Shown: in pieces, positions 9,630 through 20,892 of the stretch | Position numbering within the stretch: position 1 is the stretch's first letter | How the letters are laid out: each line of letters begins with the position of its first letter | Assembly (NCBI GenBank): GCA_010909165.1 | Contig: VJWM01000287.1 | Span: 1 to 64,000, forward strand | Source of the DNA: Anthoceros angustus | Lineage: Eukaryota > Streptophyta > Anthocerotopsida > Anthocerotales > Anthocerotaceae | Reading direction: 5' to 3' | DNA length: 64,000 nt | Program-made: the position numbers and the translations under genes | The notes under the pieces: generated by a model | What the model was told of the DNA's origin: nothing | The model's input: the letters and a program-made list of their open reading frames with translations, nothing else | Database searches by the model: none

Positions 9630-10270
9630 ATCACGGTATCATTTCATGAGGGAGTAATATCTATAACCTTCAAAATGGAACAATCTACCTTCTAGGATTA
9701 CGAGGCCAACCTTTACCTCGGTCTTTATTGAAACCTTGCAAATATCACGAATACAATTTTTGGTGGACTCTTACCATTAGCACATGAGGTGCTTATGTTT
9801 GATTGTGGATGATGACCCATATAGGAGAACATACATGTTGAAATGTAGTTTCTTAGAGAACTCTTAGGCTTAGCATTAGCAAATGAGACCCTTATGTTTC
9901 AAATGGTAAATGATGACCCACATTGGAGGATATATATATCTATATGTTTGATCTAGAGATATCACAAAACGAGATGATGTCTTGCCCTAATGACAATCAA
10001 AATCACAGCTCCTAAAACTCCTTAGAAGTAATTAGATAATTATTCTATTTCACAATCTATGTACCTCTATGATGGTCATCCATCCTTAATGCAGTTTAAA
10101 AATTTTCTTTCTTCTTCTTGCATACCTCACATATCCTTTCTCGGACGCACGAGGTTAACCTTATAAATTGAAATCCATAAATCATACTAAATAAAGTCGA
10201 TAATGCGTATCTATCACATTATCACACACCCATCGCCCAGCCGAAGGAACGCTCTTGAAAGTGGAAGGCA
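9630..10270. other. AT-rich intergenic sequence with a short duplicated segment
   Basis: No gene is visible. A segment of roughly 70 bases is present twice, at about 9775-9845 and 9868-9945 (TTAGCAxATGAG, CTTATGTTT, GATGATGACCCA and GGAGxAxATA are shared). Otherwise the stretch is AT-rich and unremarkable. Confidence 0.5.
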
Positions 10271-10279
10271 TCGATGCGG

Positions 10280-10640
10280 TGCACGCATATCTCCCTCCAT
10301 AGCACTCGATGGCGAAGCCATGGTCACACGACGGCGGCCCGCCAACCCGTTCACGGCTGGTGCCGTCTGACTGCCGGGGCGTTGCAGTGCGTCACGATCG
10401 GGTCGCCTAGGGTGGGGAGCGTGGGGTTCGGGCGGGTATGGAATACCCTGCCGTGAGGCGGGGATTGGAAGGGGGAAGGGAAATGTCCCCGGATCGTGAA
10501 TGCGCTGGATGTCGTCTCTGTGTGCGCCGGAGACTCCAGGGCACCAATGGCCTCAAAAAGCTTCAACTCAGAACACTTCGACACCAAGCATTCACATCTC
10601 ACCTACTATGGTTAACGCCTACTATGGTTAACACCTTGGG
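10280..10640 (+). pseudogene. Class-3 lipase fragment
   Basis: One plus-strand frame gives LQCVTIGSPRVGSVGFGRVW, the conserved strand and V-x-x-G-S-P-R-V-G motif of the fungal/plant lipase-3 fold. A second frame gives RIVNALDVVS, the following R-x-V-N-x-x-D motif that carries the catalytic aspartate. The two are separated by a frameshift near 10455. The nucleophile GxSxG region is missing upstream. The same two motifs occur in the pseudogene at 44560-45469, so two lipase-derived scraps lie in this window. It is a broken internal piece and no product is expected. Confidence 0.7.
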
Positions 10641-12430
10641 AAAGCAGGGCTCCTCCTGCTCAATTTGCCCATGTTGAACTAGCGTCTCACCCGAGCCCTT
10701 GTGGTGCATACGCCGCAATCAAGGCCGTCTATCAACACCTTTGCCGCGAGGGCCATCCACCCATTCGAGGTCGAAAGGGCAGCTCAAGGGCTCACCGCAC
10801 GAATATCGGCGGAGATGACCCGGAGAAATTGTTATGGGGGACCCAGAGCGTCATTCCACAATCCGGATGTCATGCATTAGTCCCGTGTGATAGAAGCAAG
10901 GCAAAGACCCAAGACGGTTACCCTGCGTAGCAGCTGGTTTGGTGAGGGTGGTCTAGTGGTTTGGCCTGTGATAGGAAAGCTCTCTCAGAAGAATGTGGGC
11001 AATCGATAGTGTAGTAGGCAGGTGGTAGTAAAGAGGATCGGATACATTGTGCACAGGGGCGGACCTTAGTAAGAAACCAGCTAGTACCTACTACATGACC
11101 AGTAGCATAAACCCGTAAACCGGAAAACCATCCCTAATGCAAGAATGTTGGTGGCTCGGTACACAAGAAGTGCAAGAATGTTGCACGGAGACCACTAGCA
11201 TCGACTTCCAACATCCACTTGAGACTATTCCAACGTTCTGAATGCACACAGTACCCATTAAAGGAAATCGAGTGATAACTTTGACATTTTAGGTGTAACT
11301 TACAGCCTTTTGCTGCAATTTCATCTTTTCTTGACCATGGTTTTCGGATGCTCGACATTCCTTGTGATAACTTCTTGCAAAAGTTCTTGCCACGTTCTCT
11401 ACTTGTAGCTGCCAACAAATCACGTAACGTCTTGGCCAACTCGTCTTTTGGAACATACCTTTCGGTGAAATCCTTGTAGTCACCCAGATCATGGTTTCAG
11501 CCATCTTGTACCCACACAAGTTGTCGGTGGTATTGGTAATGCAAAACTTGTCGCAAAGATTAGTCTAAGACCAACCAATACTTTGTAGCCTGGAAACATC
11601 GAGATGTAACCTTCCGTTGGTCTACAATGTCGGAGTAGACAACCACAACATCCTGCGGTTAACTGAGGTTATAACATAGAATCCCGCGGATGTGTGTACC
11701 TTAGGCAACTCGAGCGGAAACAACAATTGCATCTTGAGCCGAGGTGTAGGAGACCACTGCAAGGTTGACTTTTCTTCTCCGAAGTTGCATAGCGGCACAT
11801 GGAAAGAGCAAATTTTGCGACTCACGAGATCCTCTATCCTCCTACTCCTCACATCATCAAACACGGGAAGGAGATGGTCGTTGATGTAATAATGTGAAAA
11901 CGATCTGGAAGCCCACTCGAAATCAACCACATCCAACACATTTAAGTCTATAGATGGCACAGTCACAAATGGTTACTTGAACTACCAGGAGTCTTAACAT
12001 AGAGAATTGAGCAACCAAAGGCGAGGAAACCAGCAACTACCCATACAAAGGAAGGGCAACATGAGAAAACCTCACAATAAATCAAGTTCAACCACAGATC
12101 AAACCAAAACAAAGGGTTTTTCGCTCGGAATGGGGCGGCGTGCAAAGGAGGAAAATATTTTTTGCATAGCTCTCATGATGTAAGTTGTTTATGCATGATA
12201 CTTGCATGATTGAAATAGAGATGGTGCATCTCAATTTCGAGCGAGGCTGCAACTACTAGGCATGTGCGGACTTTTCTTGACATGCATTCATACGAAGCCC
12301 GACATGATGTAAGCATTTTGTGCAGAATGGCGGCTTCACCATTTTACACATTTGATCGGTAGACATTAGCCCAACGATTGATCATGAAGCAATGTTGGGA
12401 GCTCGTGTATGCTTTATTATGGATGCGAGG
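10640..12430. other. Unrecognised region with weak minus-strand coding signal
   Basis: Minus-strand frames at 11622-11966 (115 codons), 11289-11519 and 11134-11439 read like ordinary globular protein, with balanced composition and few low-complexity runs. They abut in different frames, as if one decayed gene ran from about 12.1 to 11.1 kb. No motif in them is recognised. The flanks at 10640-11130 and 11970-12430 show nothing identifiable. Confidence 0.3.
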
Positions 12431-12620
12431 CTAGGTATGAGGCTGTGATGTGCAATTTGTTATGGATGGAGCTACGAGGCGTTGTCCTAACGATTGAAGA
12501 AACAACTTGCTTAAAATGATACTCAAGATTATGGATGACATAATTGTAAACTTTTTTAACTTTAGTCACATTGCCCTTTGTGCCGTCTTTGAACTAGGCA
12601 TATTTAGAGAATTTAAGTCA

Positions 12621-12622
<2 letters not shown>

Positions 12623-12661
<39 letters not shown>

Positions 12662-12662
12662 T
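12623..12662. repeat. AAT microsatellite
   Basis: This is an uninterrupted AAT/ATA trinucleotide run of about 13 units. In the duplicate copy the same place (about 19036-19052) has only about five units and then diverges, so the tract has changed length since duplication. Confidence 0.95.
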
Positions 12663-12989
12663 GCCTAGATAATTCTAGCTTTGAACACTATGGGCCAAAT
12701 AATCTACGCCTATAGGTGGGACATGTAGAGTTGATTTTTAACATTGTTTCTTGCATAAAACACCTCCGTTCATATTATGGACTACTAATCCTACTTTGAT
12801 GCTTATAATCTAGCAGGGTTTCGAATGAACCCCTTCATGTTGCCTTAAGCCCCCAGCTGTACTTGTCAAAGCTGCCTAGCTGGGTAGGGATTCCATGCCC
12901 TACGTCTCCTCCATGGTAGTGTTAAAGCTGCATAGCTGAGTAGGGATTCCATGCTCCGTGGCGGTATCCCTCAAACCGGACCCCAAAAG

Positions 12990-13200
12990 TCCTTAGCCCT
13001 CCGACCTCCTGAGTGCGGAAGATAAACTCCCGAACCTCAACTTCACTCTCCTCGTTCTGCTTTCGGAGGAGAGAGGTATGATAAGGGTCCTTCGCATTAA
13101 ATTAAATGCTTCTACATATAAAGAGATGTATGACAAGAGAATCTTTCCTCCCTCCATGATAAGGTGCAAAGGTTGAGCAAACTTTATGTCCAAAAACAAA
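12990..13200 (-). pseudogene. Diverged copy of the ORF that follows the RING gene
   Basis: The minus-strand frame contains LYVEAFNLMRRTLIIPLSSES followed by RRVKLRFG. It resembles the sequence just 3' of the RING stop codon at 14290-14518, which has SSYEQFYNLMAREPLAPLSSES and then SEVEVVG. The partner in copy B is at 19365-19571. No RING finger accompanies it, so an older, finger-less relative of the cassette lies in the same duplicated unit. No function is known. Confidence 0.45.
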
Positions 13201-14094
13201 GCAAGATGTACATCTTTCTAATAAATTGGACTCATCTAACCCCTACCATACCCAAACCATTTTCCAAATACAAAATTCCTCCACAAAACTAACTATAGAT
13301 CATAGAAATTATATTATCATCATTTATTATATGCAATAATTACAACGAGCTAGGTGCTACCGCCATGTTACACTACCAACTTGCACCTTTGCCTTTCACA
13401 ATGCAGTGAGCCATAACTTTGTGGTATCTCGCGTGAGGGAACTTGCACCAAGTCTTCAAAGCGATCTTGGTCCTCATGCCTTGGCCAGGCGGTGGCGGCA
13501 TTGCTACATCAAAATCTACCTACCCTCGAACCCCGCATGGGAGTTATCTTATGTATGGGTTTTCCGTGGCATGATAGCGCTTGCCACCATTGCAAATGGT
13601 TTTATATTTCGTTAACGATCTTTGTTCTTTTGTAATTATTCCTTAAGAAATATTTTCTTCTGTGACCACTACCCATGAAGGCTTTTCTTTTGTGTATTTT
13701 GAAAGCCATTTTACTTGTTCATACAAGAATGCTCATATATATATAAAGGCTTGTATTTCTAATGAATTTAAGGGAAAAGAAGACTTTATTATAAAAAGAG
13801 ATGGGAAAAACCCATCCACCCCAAAAACAAAGGAGGAAAAACCCAACGAATGGCACCATGTCGGGGATACTAACCCCCACAATCACGCGTTGTATTTCCA
13901 ATAATACCTATTCTAATTTAGACTTTCCTATTATGCGAATATTTAAACACCCTTACAACGATATTTCCATCAATTAATAGCTCCTCGTTGACATGTGCAA
14001 TTTTGGCCATGAAACCATGCATTTAGACGGTTTATTCAACCAATGCTGTTTTCACCCTTCAAAGTAGTGACCGAGTCATTACTCCTAAGAAGAC

Positions 14095-14400
14095 CTTGTC
14101 TACCCTCCGACCTCTTGCACGGTTTGGAAGATTAAATCCATACCTTGTCTATCCTCCGACCTCTTGCAGTTTGGAAGATTAAATCCCATACCTTGTCTAT
14201 CCCTCCACCTCTTGCACGGTTTGAAGATTAACTCCCATATTTCTCTACCCGTCAACCTCTTGCACGTTAAGAAGATTGACTCCCATACCTTCTCTACGTC
14301 CAACCTCTTGCACAGTTAAGAAGATTAACTCCCATACCTTCTCTACCCGTCCACCTCTTGCGGTTAAGAAGATTAACTCCCACAACCTCAACTTCACTCT
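14095..14400 (-). repeat. 51-bp coding-type minisatellite, copy A
   Basis: There are about six units of roughly 45-51 bp, consensus near GGTATGGGAxTTAATCTTCx, AAACCGxGCAAGAGGTCGGA on the minus strand. A full unit has 51 bases (17 codons) and translates as GMGVNLLNxARGxTGRE-like peptides. In this copy indels move the frame from unit to unit. It follows the RING stop codon on the same strand. Confidence 0.85.
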
Positions 14401-14518
14401 CCTCGTTGATGCTTTCGGAGGAGAGAGGGGCAAGAGGTTCTCTAGCCATTAAATTATAGAATTGCTCATATGATGAGAGCGTCGAGGAAGGGGCGTTCGG
14501 GCAAAGATCCTTCCTCAT

Positions 14519-14800
14519 TTATTGATACTTGGTGAGGTTGTATTGTTTGTTCGGGAAAAGATCAAATAATCTACCCCTACAATTCGGACATGTAGAATTG
14601 ATTCTTATCCATGGCATAAAACATGGTTCATAGTGGAAAAGATGACCACATGCATTGACCTTGATGACCTCGTCTTTTTTCAATATCTTCAAGACAAATG
14701 CTACAACATATTGTCTCATTGCCATCGTGCTTAACTCTCGTGATATTTCCGCAACATCTCACAACACTAGGTAGCATGTCCATCCTTTATATTGTATTCA
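14519..14800 (-). pseudogene. RING-H2 mini-protein, copy iii (frameshifted)
   Basis: The minus-strand frame holds NACGHLFHYEPCFMPW and STCPNC, identical to the intact copy at 20893-21159. The first Cys pair falls in another frame, because the T run on the plus strand near 14675 has six bases against eight in copy B. The region before the finger is also a few bases shorter (GATGTTGCGG against GAGGTTGCGGCGG). The stop codon is immediately followed in frame by ATG (TAAATG at about 14516-14521), opening the next frame, which runs into the minisatellite. The homopolymer difference could be an assembly error, in which case this copy may be intact. Confidence 0.75.
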
Positions 14801-14925
14801 AAATTTGTATATATTCTTTTTATTATTTCTCTCAAATATGTTCAAATGTCTTGGTTCCTTTCAATATCATAAGCGACTCAATTGTCTAGGTGTTTCCAAG
14901 GTGGAAGATTGCGAGGATGACCGAA

Positions 14926-14976
14926 ACTCAACCAACCACTTGTAAGATCCAAGCGATGCTCACTCCTTTTCATATA
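14926..14976 (-). promoter_or_regulatory. TATA-like box and conserved start-site block, copy iii
   Basis: On the minus strand TATATGAAAA (14967-14976) is followed, 31 bases from its first base, by TTACAAGTGGTTGGTTGAGT (14926-14945). This block is identical to the block of the plus-strand copies at 8702 and 9177, although the flanks have diverged. Such retention of one 20-base block suggests it matters for transcription or replication of the cassette. Confidence 0.55.
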
Positions 14977-14999
14977 ACCCTTAATATATCCCTAAATAT

Positions 15000-15155
15000 G
15001 AAAGGCCAAGTTTTGTTTTCTTGTAGTAGGTACTACATATAGATATTTGGCACTACACCGATGCATGACCCTTGATATAGCCTTAGATGTAAAAAGTCCA
15101 AGTCTTGTTCTCTTGTACAGTAGGTAGTATACGTAGATATTAGGTAGTTTGTTTT
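15000..15155. repeat. Short tandem duplication upstream of the RING promoter, copy A
   Basis: A unit of about 90 bases (AAGGCCAAGTTTTGTTxTCTTG, TAGTAGGTAxTACATATAGATATT) is present twice in a row. The same pair is found in copy B at about 21378-21525. Each unit also holds CACCGATGCATGACCCTTGATA or a derivative. Confidence 0.7.
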
Positions 15156-15421
15156 TGGTATCTTCAAATTTGTTCAATGCTACTCGTATTGGTGCTTCTA
15201 AGTATGATGGCTTGGTTGGGCAACTCAACATTTAAGTCTTCTCAAGTTGTCTTTATGAGTTACAACATCGCTAACAAGGGCCCGAACACCTCTTATAAAG
15301 CTCAAATGGCTAGTGAACTTTCTTTTCTTGTAAGGCCCTAGTAGTGCACTTTTTTCTTTCTTTGGTGAATGGTGAGCGAGAACTACTAAATAAAAAGTTC
15401 CAATGAGAGGTCAAGTACAAA

Positions 15422-15660
15422 TTGAAGGAAATTTCTTTTCTTGGAAGGACCCAATGGAGAACTTATTTTCTTGTAAATTTGAAAACTTTCTTTCTTGGAA
15501 GGACCTTTGGAGAACTTTTTTCTTGTAAATTCCAAAAATTTCTTTTCTAGAAGGACCCAATGGAGAACTTATTTTCTTGTAAATTATAATTATTAAACTT
15601 CTATTCGTGTGCCATTTCATCCTAGAGTAGTAAACCTCTTTTCTTGTAAATTCTACACAT
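15422..15660. repeat. About 60-bp tandem array, copy A
   Basis: Three to four units of CTTGGAAGGACCCAATGGAG, AACTTATTTTCTTGTAAATT and an A/T-rich tail are followed by a partial unit. The matching array in copy B is at 21833-22015. There is no coding potential. Confidence 0.85.
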
Positions 15661-16258
15661 TAAATTTCTTTTCGTGTGCCACTTGAGGCAAAATGCCAAA
15701 GAGTGTTTTCTTTTTCGAGAATTTGGAGACTTCATATAGACTTACTTATGCGTCTTCTGAGTCCATCATTAATTAGTGTTGGCTGCATGCTGCAAAGATT
15801 TATTAGAAAGAGGTCAGGCCTCGTTGCTTCCCCCTTTCCACTTGATGAAGGTAGCTCCAGCTTGCTCTAAGGTGTGATGAAATAATCGTAATCAGATCCA
15901 GATATGTCAAACACTCTGCTACCTCGCAAAGATTCCTTCTCTCTCGAATATTCTTTCTTCATATAGATTTGCACATCATTACGCCATTTTTGAGGTGCTC
16001 AGCCAGACTCCACGACACCATGACTTGACTACATGAGGCCTCAATGTTTACTCAATGGTATGTGTGTTCATAAAATCATTAGTAAAACCGCTTGCGAGCA
16101 TTGTAGTTTCTTCAACTCTTGTGTCAATCCAACTTGCACACTTGAGAGCTAGCACCTAGTTAGAAGCCTCTACACTTGTAGTTATGCTCCAACATTGCTT
16201 TCAATACACAGAATGGATTGTTCATTCTAAGCAAATGTGACATGATACACATGTACAA

Positions 16259-17715
16259 AGTTCCAAATTCAAAGACTAGTACCCACATCTCAACTTCTTC
16301 TTTCACACATAACCGTCGTTACAGTGCTCCAAAAATATCAAGAATGGTATCATTGAGCGCTTTCAAATGGTATCAAAATAATTATAATTGGTTGAGTATT
16401 TGGTGAGAAATTGACCCCGCTTTCTGAAGGTTGCAGAATTACTCAAGGCCCACGTTCTGTCGTTATAGTGACTCAAAAAAAATACATGTTTGATACTATT
16501 ATGTTTTCTTGTTGAGCTCTATCGAGATGATACCAAGATAGTCATAATTGGCCAAGTGTTTTTCAGAAATTTGGCCTCACGTTTTCTAGTCACCACTAAC
16601 CTCACATGGGCCTTTGGTTAGCTCGAGTTTGCTGACCAAATGAAGAGTTTGTGTAGACATCCTTCTTCAAACCAGCACCCCTTATCAGGGTACCTTCGAT
16701 GCATAAGACGATACCTGATCACGTTTGTGAAAACATCAGCCCTCAAAGTGTCTCGATTGTTGTTGAGCATCTCATGGTGTGTAGAATGGGGTTTTACAAG
16801 CACTTGTCTTCATGACATGCCCTCAAGTGCATCTCCATCAACCGCCTACACCTTTGCCAATCACATGAGCGTTTCGTCCTCCACAAAGCGCCCAAAAGTC
16901 TGCAATTTTCTTTTTTTTTTGCTCAGCTGTGCACACATGTGTCTTCATCAAGCTTGAGTGCTTGTATATGTCTTCACCGGCTAGCCGCTTTGAGTGCCGT
17001 TGCATGTGTCTTCCTGTAGCCTCGTGACCCGTCAACTGCGCCGTAGGTTTTCTCTCATGTTGCCAATGTCATCGCTCTTCTGAGAAGGAGATCTCGGGCG
17101 TAAAGGGCTCTCGGCTAGTATGCGAGAGAGCCTCTTGATTCTTGGGAATGGGCTTAATAGGCCCCCTGCCGTGTTTCATGGTTTTTGACCTTGTCTTTAC
17201 TAGAGTTTGGCTAACTATGGTTAGTTGACCCTAGGTTAGTCACTCACTCTAACTAACCTAATCTTCTAGCTAGCCCTCGTGCTTGCGGCTACCATCTATG
17301 CCACGGCCCTCGGCTAGAGATCAAGCGGCTCGGTGTCCACCATAGCATCGCGATTGACTATGTCATTCACGGTGGCTTGCATCAATCCGCCCTAACACCA
17401 ACCGCTTATGTTCATTCGCCTCCTTTTGTCTTCAAGGGCACAAGATGAACCCTCCTCACAATGTTGTCGGCATCTAAAGATAGTACATCTCTACCACGCC
17501 TTCCTTCACGCCCGATGGGTTGACCAATTTTCTTGGGTTCCCGTACATGCATGGGTTCCGTCTGAGCACGGCCGCTCATGACCACTCGACCCTTCCACTT
17601 ATAATGCTAAGGATATGGTATGAGACATATGGTGGGCGCGGGTCGGCGTCCACCACAGTGACTGGGCGGTGAGGAACTTGGTTCGAACTTTGGGATTTCA
17701 CGATGTCATCTGAAC
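16259..17715. other. No gene recognised; mixed repeat scraps
   Basis: The stretch has short open frames on both strands but no recognisable domain. At 17190-17290 there are GTTAG and CTAAC-rich steps resembling those of the LTR-like copies at 8121-8470 and 18480-18800. The text at 17280-17400 (GCGGCTACCATCTATG, CGGCTCGGTGTCCACC) is a faint relative of their right ends. This may be an old LTR, but the match is weak. Confidence 0.3.
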
Positions 17716-18046
17716 TCAAGTCCGCATCGATATCTCTCTTCTCTGCACGCGCATAAGAGTCGGGAGATGGATTCGTGCAGCACGCTCTCCGATCACGCGA
17801 TCGCGATCGCGATCGCGATCCCGATCGATCCCGATCCGATTCGGTTTGATCGGTCTTGCGGTATCAACCGTAGAAAAGTGTTGTGCGCATCCCTCACAAC
17901 CTTCGCAGACTTTGCTACCACACCAATCGACCATGGCATCATCCAAGTCTGGAGGAGACAATCTTCTTCAAAGAGGCGAAGCGCCCGGTCGGCTAGCGGC
18001 CCGCTTCGATGACTTCTACAAGCTCCGGTGTAAAGCCCGATCTTGA
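17716..18046 (+). other. Short ORF region with GATCGC microsatellite, function unknown
   Basis: A (GATCGC)n run with CCGATC variants occupies 17790-17840, in an otherwise unique, G/C-richer patch. The plus-strand frame from 17932 reads MASSKSGGDNLLQRGEAPGR and then AARFDDFYKLR before a stop at about 18046. It resembles the N-terminus of an ordinary plant protein but is not recognised, and no splice continuation could be established. It may be a captured or relic first exon. Confidence 0.3.
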
Positions 18047-18184
18047 TAACAATGAATACAAAGTTAAATAGTAGTCTTGTACTTTTACTTATAGACCAAG
18101 GTAAGCTTTAACTTTCTTCCTTTACAAATTATTATTTAGGTAAAATGAGCATGATATATGGATATGTTATAGCAGACTTTCATT

Positions 18185-18460
18185 ATCTAATTATTTATAT
18201 ATGGATGTTTGATATATATTTGATATAATTATGTTAATCACCAAAAATTAAGAAAGATCAAACTTCTATATATACTACAGATGTTGTAAAAATTATAATA
18301 TTTATTACTAAAAATAAAACAAATTGATTTGGCATATTATACCTATGAGCTGCATAAGTCATGTAAGAAGGAACCATCATCACTTGGGGGTTACTAATCG
18401 CATTCAACAAATATTTTATAAATTACCTCTTTGAGTTTTGTAGTCTCGAATACTTTCAAT
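18185..18460 (+). repeat. RING cassette promoter region, copy iv (decayed)
   Basis: It matches 8505-8700 and 8985-9180 over the ATATATGGATGTTTGATATA, ATTATGTTxATCACCAAAAA, and AAACTTCTATATATACTA stretches. The TATA and 20-base start-site block are no longer intact. Its right end carries CTTTGAGTTTTGTAGTCTCG, as at 8944. It is immediately followed by the LTR-like copy at 18480, mirroring the neighbourhood of 8121-8505 in the other order. Confidence 0.65.
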
Positions 18461-18479
18461 ATTGTGCAGATGCGCCTGA

Positions 18480-18800
18480 CATCTCACGAGCTTGGGGGTC
18501 CAACCACAGTGAAGAAGCCACTTGCGAATCGAGAGAGTCGATTATGGGAGCACACGGTTCTTGTACCGCCGCCGGGTTCACCGCTTTACCCGAGCTAACT
18601 TAACTCTGGATGGGTTAGTGACTAATTGGGGTTAGCTTAATCCTACCTAACCTCTAGTTCTAACCTTGTTTCCTTTGTCTAGCTCTAGCGGCTATGTCCT
18701 AGGGTGCACGCTGCGTGCGCCATTACCGTATGCCGAATTTCACGGACGTTGATCGGTGTCCGGTCCTTCTCGTTGAGCTTCTTTCATTGGCTCACGATGG
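18480..18800 (+). repeat. LTR-like repeat, copy 2 (partner 8121-8470)
   Basis: It is collinear with 8121-8470. The end near 18720-18800 (CACGGACGTTGATCGGTGTC, then CTTCTCGTTGAGCTTCTTTC) also matches 405-500. Like its partner it is non-coding and lies against RING cassette sequence. Together the two copies frame about 10 kb that includes the cassettes, but both are in the same orientation as parts of several insertions, so a single parent element is not proven. Confidence 0.75.
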
Positions 18801-20464
18801 GCCGTGGGCATCATCCCTTCCTCCGAACGGGACTATGAGCGGGTTTGAGGCCGTGATGTGCAATTGTTATGAATGGAGCTACGAGGCGTTGTCCTAACGA
18901 TTGAAGAAACAACTTGCTTAAAATGATACTCAAGATTATGGCGTCTATGACATAGTTGTAAACTTTTTAACTTTAGTGGTCATACCCTTTGTATGCCGTC
19001 TTTGAACTAGGCATATTTAGAGAATTTAAGTCAATATTTAATAATAATAATAAAGATAGTAATATGCCTACAATAGTTCTAGCTTTGAACACTATGGGCC
19101 AAATAATCTACGCCTATAGGTGGGACATGTAGAGTTGATTTTTAACATTGTTTCTTGCATAAAACACCTCCGTTCATATTATGGACTACTAATCCTACTT
19201 TGATGCTTATAATCTAGCAGGGTTTCGAATGAACCCCTTCATGTTGCCTTAAGCCCCCAGCTGTACTTGTCAAAGCGCCTAGTAGTAGGATTCCATGCCG
19301 TCTCCTCCATGGTAGTGTTAAAGGCGCATAATGAGTAGGGATTCCATGCTCGTGGCGGTATCCCTCAAACCGGACCCCAAAAGTCCTTAGCCCTCAGCCT
19401 CACCGCACTGCGGAAGATAAACTCCCGGAACCTCAACTTCACTCTCCAGTCGCTTTCGGAGAGAGGTATGATAAGGGGTCCTTGCATTAAATTAAATGCT
19501 TCTACATATAAGAGAGATGTATGACAAGAGAATCTTTCCTCCCTCCATGATAAGGTGCAAAGGTTGAGCAAACTTTATGTCCAAAAACAAAGCAAGATGT
19601 ACATCTTTCTAATAAATTGACTCATCTAACTACCATACCCAAACCATTTTCCAAATACAAAAATTCCTCCACAAACTAACTATAGATCATAGAAATTATA
19701 TTATCATCATTTATTATATGCAATAATTACAATACTGCTACCACCATGTTACACTACCAACTTGCACCCGTTTGCCTTTCACAATGCACATGAGCCATAA
19801 CTCGTGGTATCTCGATGAGGGAACTTGCACCAAGTCTTCAAACCGCCGATCTTTGGTCCTCATGCCTTGATCGAGGCGGTGGCGGCATTGCTACATCAAA
19901 ATCTACCTACCCTCGAACCCCTGGAGTTATCTTATGTATGGGTTTTCAACATGATAGCGCTTGCCACCATTGCAAATGGTTTTTATATTTCGTTAACGAT
20001 CTTTGTTCTTTTGTAATTATTCCTTAAGAAATATTTTCTTGCACCGTGACCACTACCCATGAATGTTTTCTTTTGTGTATTTTGAAAGCCATTTTACTTG
20101 TTCATACAAGAATGCTCATATATATATAAAGGCTTGTATTTCTAATGAATTTAAGGGAAAAGAAGACTTTATTATAAAAAGAGATGGGAAAAACCCATCC
20201 ACCCAAAAACAATGGGAGGAAAAACCCAACGAATGGCACCATGTCGGATACTAACCCCCACAATCACGCGTTGTATTTCCAATAATACCTATTCTAATTT
20301 AGACTTTCCTATTATGCTAATATTTAAACACCCTTACAACGATATTTCCATCAATTAATAGCTCTCGTTGACATGTGCAATTTGGCCATGAAACCATGCA
20401 TTTAGGCGGTTTCTGTTCATTTTTTCACCCTTCAAAGTAGTGACCAGGGTCATTACTCCTAAGA

Positions 20465-20765
20465 AGACCTTGTCTACCCTCCGACCTCTTGCCGGTTTGG
20501 AAGATTAAATCCCATACCTTGTCTATCCTCCGACCTCTTGCCCGGTTTGGAAGATTAAATCCCATACCTTGTCTATCCCTCCGACCTCTTGCCCGGTTTG
20601 AAAGATTAACTCCCATATTTTCTACCGTCCAACCTCTTGCCCGTTAAGAAGATTGACTCCCATACCTTCTCTACCCGTCCAACCTCTTTTAGTTAAGAAG
20701 ATTAACTCCCATACCTTCTCTACCCGTCACCTCTTGCCGTTAAGAAGATTAACTCCACAACCTCA
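20465..20765 (-). repeat. 51-bp coding-type minisatellite, copy B
   Basis: Six units follow the RING stop codon on the minus strand. The best units are 51 bases and read GMGFNLPNRARGRRDRQ, seventeen codons. Later units lose bases at the GCCCGG step (GCCCGG, GCCGG, GCCG), so the frame drifts. Copy A shows the same drift at the same step with different lengths. Confidence 0.85.
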
Positions 20766-20892
20766 ACTTCACTCTCCTCGTTGATGCTTTCAGAGGAGAG
20801 AGGGAAGAGGTTCTCTAGCCATTAAATTATAGAATTGCTCATATGATGAGAGACGACGAAGAAGGGACGTTCGGGCAAAGATCCTTCCTCAT

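Larger units (their letters stand above)
12436..16258. repeat. Segmental duplicate, copy A (partner 18847-22368)
   Basis: It is collinear and in the same orientation as 18847-22368. Long stretches are identical, for example about 190 bases from TCTAGCTTTGAACACTATGG (copy A near 12672, copy B near 19078). They are separated by short indels, mainly at homopolymers and C/G-rich spots. Copy A has about 260 extra bases near 15820-16080. The unit contains two related minisatellite-type blocks, a RING-H2 gene with promoter on the minus strand, and a 60-bp array. Its outer ends carry no clear terminal repeats. Confidence 0.9.
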
